Shown piece by piece: positions 42,584 to 53,900 of a stretch of DNA of 64,000 bases; the first letter of the stretch is position 1, and each line of letters begins with the position of its first letter. The stretch lies in assembly GCA_033782935.1 (NCBI GenBank), contig JAWQEG010000630.1:124001-188000 (forward strand), written 5' to 3'. A program made the position numbers and the translations under genes. This DNA comes from Petrolisthes cinctipes (lineage: Eukaryota > Arthropoda > Malacostraca > Decapoda > Porcellanidae). Under the pieces are notes generated by a model. It searched no databases and was not told the DNA's origin. It worked only from the letters and a program-made list of their open reading frames with translations.

Positions 42584-43137
42584 CAATCTTTAGTCACCAA
42601 GTGATTGTGTTATGTTCAAGGTTGATTAAACCTTAATCAGTGAATGATTGTGGTATGTTTATCTGTAGCTGATGGTAATGTTTGCAACTAATATTGTTGT
42701 CTTGCATCTGATTGATTGATAAATTTGACTCCAATCTCCAAAATAATAAATTTTGACCAGTTGCAATTGGTCTGTTCACTGTCATTTGTGGACCTTTGTT
42801 TTCAAATACTAAATAATAGACCATTGTAGTTTATGAATTGGTTGGATGAGATGGATTGTGTGATGTGCCTCATAATATATACTATATATTGCTTCAAGCC
42901 AGCACAGTAGTTGCAGCCCTGTCTTATTTTGATCAGTGTTATCAGTGAAGTGGAGGCAACTGATTCCCCCAAACTGTGCCACAAACAAAATACCCAAGTT
43001 TGGGTGTTGTAATATACAGTACAGCATAGTTTGGGGAATATGGTAGACTCCAATTTACTCAAAAGTTCCGAATTTTTTGTGTCTACATCTTTTTTCATGG
43101 ACAAGATATAATGAAACCTGTATCATGTCCCTGTGTA
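42584..43137. other. Intergenic, no gene seen
   Basis: AT-rich, with no repeat or exon recognised. A repeated aatcagtgaatgattgtg-like pair lies at 42600-42660. Confidence 0.3.
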
Positions 43138-43851
43138 CAAGCAGTCCTCAACTTACGAAAGTAATTGGTTTCTGAAGGTCATTCATAAGTCTGAGATTTT
43201 CATAAATCCAACTTAACTCTTGCAGATACATTACTGTATATAATTCACTTAATTGAACACCTCCCCTTAAATGATTATCCACCTCTGTAGCTCCTATTTT
43301 CATGCCTGTATGGTTAATATAAACAAAGCATAATCCAAAGACTAATCCATTTATATGTATACTATATGGAAAAAACAACATTATGTAGTTGGCCTACTCA
43401 CACTGCATGGAATCTGTACTAATATTTACACTGCCTCCTACCAGCAGCACACAGAGTTGCCACCACCATCATGCTCTCCAAGTTATCAAAACAATTTACC
43501 TTGACTCCACTATTTCATGAGGCTTAGTACAGCTAGCTTTTCAAGTTCAAGAATACAGTACTTTCCTTTTCCTTTAAAGTTGTTCCTACAGTCAAGGGAT
43601 TCAGTGCAAACGCACATCACTCAACTTCTCAGTCCACTTTGATTTCTGTACTAACTGCATGCCATTTTCTGTTTTCGGGTGCTGCTACAGTGGTATTAGC
43701 TGCTCGAACTACTTACTTGTACAGTATATGATGTGTGATTTTAATCAGCGTTTCTTAATTTTTATTTCTTATTTGCATTTCCTGAAAATGATTTTTGTTT
43801 GTATCTGAGGACTTTCATAAGTTGAAATTGTTTTAAAGAGGGAACTGCCTG
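43138..43851. mobile_element. 714-bp pogo/Tigger-like non-autonomous element
   Basis: Left end caagcagtcctcaacttacg, right-end complement caggcagttccc, with a shared aactta(c/t)gaaag subterminal block, flanked by TA on both sides. The CAGTCCTC-ACTTACGA type of terminus is characteristic of pogo-like elements. No transposase frame. Confidence 0.6.
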
Positions 43852-43853
43852 TA

Positions 43854-46800
43854 GTGACCGTGGGGCCATGGAACAAGTTATCATTATTGTATAGCCCATG
43901 ACTATAACACAAGTTCCATACTTTATGAGTACATTGTGTGTTTTCTTAGCAACTTTATTATTCCTCTTTTCTCCGATATTTAATCCTTATGCATCAGGAT
44001 ACACCACATTGCACATATAACGTCTATAAAGCACTTCATCATATGCAACATGGCATTCATACTATACTACCACCATTTTAGATTTTTAATTAGTGTTTAG
44101 TGTCTCTAAAGTAAACCAAAGTGATAGATGCGTTGAGTCTATCATTATATGATGCATACCTGTATGGGGTCTGGCCCATCTGTATCCTGTGCTCCATCTC
44201 CCATGGTTAGTTATACACACAATATGGCCTTCTCCTGTCCACTCAGTCAGTTTTCACTGCATCTATTTACACCACTTGTGTAGCCAGACTATGCATTTGA
44301 TGAAGTGCATTCTAGTCTCATCTGAAAACCGAATGTTCATAATGTAGTTTGTATTTTTTTCTTTCTCTTTAGCATTAGGCTATTAGTTACAGAATGACCA
44401 GTTTGTTAGAATAGGCAAAGGACAGAGTTTGACCAGTCGTGTAATCATCGTGTTGCTTGATGCTACGAGTTGCCTCTATAAGCCAATGATTAGTAAAGTT
44501 AATGCTGATATTGATCTGGTTACCTTAGAAAAATCTATACTTACTATGAACTACTCTGACAGTGTTACAGTGACCCATCATATCAACCTGTCCATTAAAC
44601 ATTGGCTTATGTAGGTAGCTCCAAGCATCAGGCCACTCTAAGATTCTTCTAGACTACAGCCCTGTGCCGACATGTAAAGGTTGATAAATTACAGTATAGG
44701 TACATTCTTTGTCAGCTTCATACTTGTAGGTACAGTGAACCCTCATACACAGTATTTCATAAGTACAGTATGCTCAATATTATCTTGCCTCATTCAGTAT
44801 ATGCAGGTTGGCATTTGACTTGCACACTGATTCTAGTGTCTTTACTTGTCCAGTAGTCGAGTTTACTGAATTAATCCTGTCTGTCTATCAGTGGAAGTTT
44901 ATACCTTTAATCCTCTAGTTTTTATCAAATGAAGATGTCAATGCCACAGTTTCATTACATGGTACACTTCAATCCTATAACCCCAATATATAGCGAGGGA
45001 TTGCTGTACTGAATTGTCCTTCTGTAAATTTTGCTCTTATATTTTACTGATTCATTCGGCCTCTTGGCCTCCATTACTTGGCACTAGACATCATCTATTC
45101 ACTAATGGCCATACAGTACTCTAATGATAACCCAAGTATTGAGGGGCTGGGATGACCAAAATTAGAGACCATGAAGGAGAAAATCATTTTGGTGGCCAAC
45201 CTGGAGTTCATTTGCAATTTTTAATTATAGTTCATGTCATTGTAAACCCAGTGGCCAGCTTCAAGCCAAGGTCCATTGACCAATAGTGTATTGTTTGTAT
45301 TGCAATTGGTATGATCAACCTTAGTCCATTTTAAATATTACTACTATACACTGTCAGTTGAAACAGAAGCCTTCGATACCTCAGTTGCTAGATTGGTAGA
45401 CTGCAGGGGATAACAATGACAAAGTTAAAGCCCTGCTTCTTGTCATTGTGAATTCAATAACCCACAGAAACTAGATTCCTCCTAATTGTTCCAGGCTAGC
45501 ATTCTCCCAGTTGAAGAATTGTCAAAGATGAAGGGTCATTTATATGCCATTTCTAGCATGAAGAGAAGGAGTTAGAAGAAAGAGAGAAAAAAATATTTGG
45601 CCATAATAGAACCAAAGGAGCTTAAGACTGTAAGTACTGCCTGCATCTTAATAATCAATGTACAGTATACCTACAGGGCAGTAACAGTGTGTGCTGCACA
45701 AGCACCAAAACTACTAGAGCAATGAGTCTCTATTTCTCCAGGGTCTCTAATCAAAATGGTCATGTGGTATTCTAGGACATGTATTAATGCAGGGTATACA
45801 ACAAATATTTAATTTTTGAGATATTTACTATGTTATAAGGTTACACATTTATTTCAGCAGAGATGTGTGCTGTACATACCAGACCAAACCAATGCTTTAT
45901 CTATGTTTACACAGAATGTTAAATTAATCTGATTTGTAGATTTTTATTTATTTCAGAAGTGTATATATATATATTGTATATACAGTATATATATATATAT
46001 ATATTATATTATTTATTTTGGAAAAATAATTTCCAGTCCCTGAGCAATATAAAGTAGTTAGACTTGCAGACAGATACTGATCTTGTATTTTATCTGTATG
46101 CAAATAATGACAGTCAGCCATGGTAGAGAATACGAAGAATACATTATCTGTTGCTGCTTCTGACCCGAGTGGGTCAGAAATTATGGTTTGTGACAACATA
46201 TTATGGGTCAAAGGTTTTGTTGGTAATTTAGGGGCAACTAATTCCTCCATTCCATGCCATCAAACAGATTTCCTTGAAATAGGTGCCATTTTCTGGAACA
46301 ATTTGAAGGAATGAGTGGTCTCTAGATTGCTTACAGCATTACAGGATCCTTATTTTGATGATATAGGATAATTCAGGGCATGTGAAGATCATTCAGATAC
46401 AGTTTTTCCATAATCTTCACAAATTACGATGATTACCTTAAGGGAGTTTTGGATTATTAAATTTTAGGATTGATTAAATAGACAAAATCTCTAGATATTG
46501 TAAGATGCTGAGTAAAAAAAAAATTCAGTAGAGTAAAGGAGATGGAGAGCAAAAAAGGTGTGAAAGAAAAACTAATATTGAGACTATTCTATGATCTAAT
46601 ATGACTTCTCACTTTTAATGAATTACAAGAAGACCAAGTCATCAGATGTGATTGGTTGATAAAGATTTTTATTTCATTTTTAATTTTCTTTGAACAGTAC
46701 TTTCAATTTAGGAATGTGGTAATAATTATCTCCTTGTCGTGAATTGCTCCCTTTGACAATATCTTTTCCAATTTGCTGACTTATAGTCCCAAACCCAGTA

Positions 46801-47616
46801 CAATGTACATGAAAGTAGGTTAACTTTGGATGTTTTATTTTAGATCTTGTGCTCATTGATTTTTGCTTACACTATAATGTGCATGTTGTAGAGTGATCTA
46901 GAAACTTGTCAGGTGAGGTTTGTGTGATGAGTAAAAGGAGTAAGATACAGTATTGGCATATTCAAGACTACTGATTCCTTCAAGGTGTGGCACAAAACAG
47001 GCCACATATACTGTACTAAGGTAATACAAACATGTATCATGTCATATTTGGAGGATTCAGTTGTCTTCATTGTGCCCACAGCAACTTGCCCATTTACAAA
47101 ATATGATAATTACTACATAATGTGTAGAGTATATATTATTGGTAAGAATACATTTTAATCATTTTTTGCATTTCATACAGGATATTATGTGTGCAGAAAA
47201 TATTTTGTGTCAATACTGTATCCTTGATATCAGTTTATGGAATTATTATACCCATAATGTACAGTTGCTGGCATCAAAAGTATTAGTGCATCTTTTACAT
47301 GCAACAGCATTATTTTACTTATATAACACTTGAACATTGCTACTGGGATAGCAGTCTTTACACTAGAGTTGCTCAGATACTTTTGGAAGGTTACTGTACA
47401 GAATTTTTTTGCACAGGGAAATGTTTTACATATTGTATATTAATCTTAAATCCTGTATGGCATCATAATCTAATCATGATCATTATGAGCCAATTTCATA
47501 GTCGTTTTTGATTGTTTGGTGCCCTTCACAATATGGCAAAATGGCAACATTTATGTCCCACATTACTTATCATAGGGGTGTACGGGCCTGAGGCTGGGCT
47601 ACCATAGCCTGGTCAT
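43854..47616. other. Intergenic, no gene seen
   Basis: AT-rich, with an (AT)n microsatellite at 45962-46010. Open frames are short and unrecognised. Confidence 0.35.
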
Positions 47617-47620
47617 TTAA

Positions 47621-47788
47621 CCCCTTCAGTGCCTGATGACACATTTTGCGTCTGCAACTGTTAGTGTGCTGAGTGAACAGGGACCTCACATTTTCTCCCA
47701 ATCCACTCTCCATTGCTCACCGCTGGAAAAAAATAGTTGTATTGGATTTACTCTCCCAACCTTATTTATTCATGTATAGCATTGCACT

Positions 47789-47819
<31 letters not shown>

Positions 47820-47982
47820 GAAGAGGAATGTTTGTTCTCTCTGAATATGATAAAAAATAGACGATAGAGTTGGATGCAATATGCATCATTGGGTAATGAG
47901 TGGTTGGATTTTTCCCGACGCAATATGTGTCATCAGGTAACAAGCGGATTGAATTTTGCCCAGACCCTTTACACTGAGAGGG
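47621..47982. mobile_element. 362-bp piggyBac-like MITE
   Basis: Both ends are flanked by TTAA (47617-47620, 47983-47986). Termini are CCCcttcagtg and cactgagaGGG, with subterminal complements tgatgacacattttgcgtc and gacgcaatatgtgtcatca. It contains a T29 run (47791-47819). Confidence 0.75.
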
Positions 47983-47986
47983 TTAA

Positions 47987-48601
47987 TACTACTAATTTGT
48001 TCAGCATCCAAACTCAAAAAAACATTGTCAATTCAAACACAATTCAGTCACAACCATACAATTAATTCTTTGCTATCACTACACCATAGTAAACTCTCTA
48101 TAAGTAGGAATATGGCCCATTGAAATTATGCATAAATTACATACATACATATACCAAGCCTTCATCTCCACACTGGAGGTAGCCCTTTGCTAGGGAAATC
48201 TTACAGAGGAGGGGTTCCCCGTGCCCCTTGCTCCGCGGCCATTGTACCGTAAACAGTGGGCGATGGAGTCGCCACATCTCCACGCCTATAACAGAGAACG
48301 GGGTTACCCAGACTCCCTCCTCTGAAGCTGACTGCACTACTACCAATGAGTGACAAAGTCCCCCCTAGCTGACAGTGGGCACTGGGGTCGCCACATCCCC
48401 AAGACTCATTAGTAGGAAAGAACAACAATAAGTAGGAGAGAAAAAAAAAGAGCAAGCTATGGGAGTTAGAGGACACTCAAATCTTCACTTAGATAGACCC
48501 ACCCATCATCATAAGTTACAAAGGCAATAATATAAAAATAAATATTAATTATTTTTAAATTAGAAAAATACAACAAAGAAAATTGGTTAGAAATATTTCC
48601 C
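47987..48601. other. Unassigned, repeat-like
   Basis: 48165-48420 is relatively GC-rich, with two related blocks (gtaaacagtgggcgatggagtcgccacatc and the similar gctgacagtgggcactgggg). Possibly a dispersed repeat. No gene seen. Confidence 0.35.
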
Positions 48602-49425
48602 TTAACCACTTAGCCGCGGGCCTTATCTACCGTGGCAGCTATGTCTTGCGGGACTTTCTCCCACACTCGCAGTCACTATGTAAACGGCACGTTTGACGGC
48701 TAATAGCTTATAAACCACTCACGCTACATAAATAAATGATACAGGATATTGAAGTACAAACTTTTAGCTGTCTCCTGATGTACAGTTGCCCAAGAAAAGA
48801 CTGCAACCAAATTTGCTGGTGTGTGGCAGTATCTGGCAGCTGCTCCAAAGTAAACACTCGTATTTTATCAATGGATCACTCAGAACCTATGCAACCTTTG
48901 TATGGATGGATGTTATTGGCTTCAGCTAATTACATTCATCCTTACAACGGTTATAGGTTCTGATAACATACGAGTGTTTACTTTGGAGCAGATGCCAGGT
49001 ATTGCCACACACCAGCAAATTTGGTTGCAGTCTTTCCTTGGGCAACTGTACTTGTGAAGACTAAATGGACATCTGTAGGATTGGCAGCCAGCTCAGTCTG
49101 ACATCAACTCAAAATTTACTTTTACACTATATTTACATATCTAAGTACCGTACGTTTCACACTCTAATTTCATTATAAAACTTGTCAGAATCACATTTTT
49201 CAACACAATATGAAATATAATGTCACTGTCGTTTTTACGTACATATATGGTACTTTGTAATTACAGGAAGAACGGAGCTCTGGAAATATATCCTTCCACC
49301 CTCACTGCTAGTTCAACACTGGCAGGAAGTGGGTGGCTGGACTATGGCTACTACCTACCAGCCTAAAATCAGTGTTTCCACCCGAGACAACTATGTTGCG
49401 GGGCATGCAATTTCCAACACTCCAG
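48602..49425. mobile_element. Dispersed repeat family E, copy 3, with a nested MITE
   Basis: Begins ttaaccacttagccgcggg and continues co-linear with copy 1 (18860-19429), interrupted only by the MITE at 48783-49048. Confidence 0.7.
48783..49048. mobile_element. 266-bp TA MITE with 81-bp inverted repeats
   Basis: Left end cagttgcccaagaaaagact to cactcgtat. The right end is its complement with four differences by eye. TA is duplicated on both sides. The paralogous empty site in family E copy 1 (near 19040, gatgtacttgtgaag) has a single TA, which proves insertion. Confidence 0.9.
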
Positions 49426-50808
49426 GCTGGCCAAGTGAACTCATTCCTCATTTGAAAGGGAAAACTCAAATGGATAGATGTCAAGGGGCCATACCTATAG
49501 CCATGCATTGTTCTTGAGTGATTGACTATGGATGTGCTCTGGAAGCCTGTTTTGGGTAGGTGCGATAGGAGTGATGATAGTATTTACATACGATAATGCG
49601 AGCTGGGCATTGTTTTAATGTTCCTAAAAAATTATATGTGTGGGTGTTCTGCCATGTAGTGTAGTCGGTATTGTGGGATTATGGGGGTTCCAGCAGGTGT
49701 TTGTGTGCCTTTCATGTTAAATGTGATACTTGACTTTGAGGACTTTAGTTTCTTGGTGTAGATGGTTTGTAAGTGTAGTAGCTATGAAGCCAGTATTTAT
49801 TTTTAGGGCTTTCTCTTGTACAGTATGTTGTACAAGTGTTGTGCTGTGTCTCATTGAGGGTATCAGCCCAGGCAAAGCTAGCATCTGTAAGTAATCACTA
49901 TGAAATTCTCATTCATTACAGTACACAATACAGTACACAATTTTAAGTCTTTTAGATTGAGTTTCTTTTGTTTGGATGCTAACAAGCCGACAATAAATAG
50001 CTGTGAAATTGGCCCATTGTGTCACATATGTTTGTACCTGTTTGATGAACTTGTCACAATAAGTTTAAGTTGTTCTGTTGATATATTTATGATATATAAT
50101 ACTGTACTTGGAAGCATACCATAGAAAATTTTGAAAAATATGAAGAGTATCTTTTTTCGTATATTTTATCTTAACCTATAATTTTTCTACTGTAATTCAT
50201 ATCTTGGGTGAATACCCCATTTCCATTTTTTTATTTCTCCAAGGAATGGGGATTCCAGAACCATGAATGAAAAAATTAACTAAGAATAACGGGAGAGACA
50301 GAATTACCCAGTCGTGCCCACTGTAACTCCCAACAACTCTTTTTCACTCTGCTTATCCTGCACAAATTCATATGCTTTTTTCATTCCTAATCCACGCTTT
50401 TTGACATAATCACACACCATATGCCATCTCCTAGGTCATCCCTTTCTTTGCCCCCTCATAATCAGTCTCTTATACCTTATTCACCATTCATATTTCATTT
50501 ATTCTTTCCACATGCCTGTACCATCTCAGAACACTTTCCTTTACTCTTTGATCAAGGCATTTCCTCACACCTTACCATTCACAGATTTGAGTATGGTCGG
50601 CCAGTCAGTATAGCTTCTCCGACAGGCTTTCCAACCTGATTTTGCTTTGTCATCAATCCTCTCTCAGAATGTTCAGGAACTGTTCAGTATGTGCGTGTGC
50701 AACAAATATGCAAACATACATACAACTCTACATTATAAAATTATACAGAAAGAAGAAGATAAGCCAAAATTCTTATCTACCTTACCTAGAACATATTATT
50801 TCCAGTGA
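49426..50808. other. Between repeat and IFT57 end, no gene seen
   Basis: Probably includes the IFT57 3' untranslated region next to 50808 on the minus strand. No recognisable exon. Confidence 0.35.
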
Positions 50809-50987
50809 CTAGAAAAGACCCATATCCATATTGTTGTAAACAGGAGCATTCATGTCCCTCTGAAGGTTGGTTTTATCCTTGAGTTTGGCCTGCAGAAGCT
50901 TCTGTTCCACCACACCAATCCTCACATCCATGGCAGTGATCTCCTGTTTTACTCGGGTCAGTGCTTTCCGTATGTTCACCAAGGGAG
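50809..50987 (-). CDS. IFT57: IFT57 last exon G and stop
   Basis: 179 bases: PLVNIRKALTRVKQEI, MDVRIGVVEQKLLQAKL, NAPVYNNMDMGLF and TAG at 50811-50809. The acceptor ctattatattcag is separated from a LINE insertion by about 24 bases. Confidence 0.93.
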
Positions 50988-53900
50988 CTGAATATAATAG
51001 AGTACTTTATAAATAGGAAAGTTGAAGATGGGAAAGGCACCAGGGGTGGATGGGATAACTGCTGAAATGTTAAAGTGTGGGGGGGAGGTAGTGGTGGAGT
51101 GGATGTTGCTTATATGTACATTGGCCTGGAGGCAGGGAGAGGTGCCAGAGGATTGGAGGAGAGCCATAATTGTACCTGTGTATAAGGGGAAGGGAAGTAA
51201 GGATGAGTGTGGTAGCTATTGGGGAATAAGCCTTCTTAGTGTACCGGGGAAGGTTTACGGGAAGGTTCTGACTGAAAGACTGATGGAAGTAACAGGGAAT
51301 AAAGTTAGTGAGGAGCAGGGAGGATTCAGAAAGGGTAGAGGATGTGTGGACCAAATATTTGCATTAAAATCAATAGTGGAGAAGTATATTGGGAAGGGTA
51401 AGAAGTTGTATGCTGCCTTCATGGACTTGGAGAAGGCATATGATAGAGTTGATAGGAAAGCTATGACAGAGGTGTTGAGAATTTATGGAGTTGGGGGGCC
51501 TTTGCTGAAAGGCATTGAGGCTTTTTATGCAGATGCAAAAGCATGTGTACGGGTAGAGGGTGATCTAAGTGAGAGTTTTAATATTAGTGTAGGGCTGAGA
51601 CAGGGGTGTGTTATGTCACCATGGCTGTTCAATATATATATGGATGGTTGTATGAGAGAGGTGAAAGCCAAAGTGAATGGTCTGGGGGTGAAGTTGAGGC
51701 TGAATGAAGCAAATTGGTCCCTGGTGGCAAGTTTGTTTGCGGATGACACTGTGCTGATGGCTGAGAATGAAAGGAATTTACAGAGAGTGGTGGACGAATT
51801 TCAGTCTGTGTGTAAACGAAGGAAACTGAAGGTGAATGTGGGTAAAAGTAAAGTGATGGTATTTGAAAGAGCAGAAACTGAAGTGATTGACTTTGCTACA
51901 CCTTACAGAGTGGCTGTACCAACTGGGACGAAGTTTGAGATAACTCTGAGGGGTGAGAGGATGGAGGAAGTGAAGGAGTTTAAGTACCTGGGTACAGTTA
52001 TGTGTAAACATGGAAGTATGGAAAGAGAAATTAGGGAGAGAGCAGTGAAGGGTAGACAGGTCATAGGATCACTGGGGAGGATTATGAAGGGTAGAAGTGT
52101 GAGTATGGAAGTGAAAAGGGGACTACGAAATAGTATAATCCTGCCAACACTGACATATGCGTCGGAGACATGGACATGGAATAGGGCGCATCAGTCTAGA
52201 ATAGGTGCTGTGGAAATGAGTTACTTGAGAGGAGCATGTGGACTTACTAGATGGGATGGAGAAAGTAATGAGAGTGTATATGAGAGATGTGGTATGAGTG
52301 AGAAGGCAATTGGTATTGAGTGTGGAGTGGTTGAGAGAGTGAAACGTAATACATTGAGATGGTATGGACATGTGGAGAGAATGCAAGGCGAGGAATTTGT
52401 AAAGAAGGTGTATGGAAGTGAAGTTGTAGGACCTGGTGTGAGAGGCAGACCACCGGTTAGATGGCAGAACAGAGTGGAAGAGTATGTAAAGGAGAGAAAC
52501 ATGAGGGGCAGAGGAGGGCTTGAACAAGTAAGGAGGGAGTGTTGGAACAGGGAGAACTGGAGACACTTCTGCCGTGGCCACCCCCTTGAGGGGAGTTCCC
52601 GGAGGGAACGAGGCGTCGGAGCTATAGATAGATAGATAGATATAAATACCCTTCATTTTTACACAACACTTGGCTATTACTGTACATCACTATACTCTTC
52701 AGAACAACTGAATGTAACAAAGCACTTGGTTATTAAGGAGTTAAACTTTGATGAACTGGAAAGCTACTGATTATTTTAAGCTACAGTATGTTAAAAAACA
52801 TACCACTAAATATTAAAAATTGGTAATGAGTTTAATACCCCAGTTTGGAGAAATCAGTAGCCCTCCAATTTAACCACAAAAAATAACCTCCATAACATTG
52901 ATCTTATGTATGACTATTATCTGGTCCTTCCTATAATGTTCATCATGGAAGCTGAATACAACACAGTCAATTTCAAATAAATCTTACAAATACAATATAA
53001 TCTACAGCCATGGCTGATAATTATGGACCAGGAACAATGGAAGACAACTGCTCCTGGTCCATGATTATCAGCCATGGCTGTACAGAGGGAGTGATTATAA
53101 CACAGCACTTGATATATATACTATAACAGTATGAGTCGTGATATTTTGAGAAATTGAGTCCAAGACATCTTGTGAAATGTCAGCTGTGAATTGAATTTTA
53201 ATACATTACCTGTTTTCGAAAGCCATAAAATACAACCTTAAAATAAGTAAATATTGGACTCTACTGTAGAATACATACAGTATTCATCAAAAGTATTCAG
53301 CATCCTCCTCCAGCCTGTAAAGGTTTCTTACTGTGTGATGTAAAAAGAATGAAGCTCATGTGGGTGAATGATTTTAGACAGAAGTGAATATTCGGGCAAA
53401 CATGATGTCATGACAACCTTCAGTCGTTGGCAGCCACCCAAAGTTATTCCTCCAGGCTCTCAGAGTTAGTATGGTGCATTTTAGAGAGGAAAACAGGAGT
53501 GAGACACCATCATAGAAACTTCAGTCTGGGCATCCCAGGAAGATTTCTTTAAGGTCAGTGAATGTTTTAAAATGTTCATGTTCATTGGAAAGTATCCTTT
53601 GCTTTACAGCAAGAGAATTGAAGGAAAACAACCCTGAAGTGTTTGGTGCTGTGTCTGGTAGGTGAGCCTAAGTGTACGTCCACATTGAACTCAATTCGCA
53701 GGGAGGGTAGAGGGTATTGGGTTGCCTAGCGGATGATAGACAAAAACAAACATACAGTATCTAATGTGACTGTCCATACTTCATGTGGGTAGAGGGTTAA
53801 TCTACTTCCCTCCCCAAAAGGTGTTGGTTAAAACAACCTAATGCCTTGAGGGATGCAAGGTGATCCTGACCTACCCAACAACAGTCATTATCAAGGAAAG

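Noticed and set aside
45370..45470. tRNA gene or SINE head (ttgctagattggtagactgc)
   Set aside because: A-box-like phrase only, with no B box at the right distance and no cloverleaf.
51022..52635. 537-codon frame as a host gene
   Set aside because: Clear reverse transcriptase of a LINE with a GATA tail.
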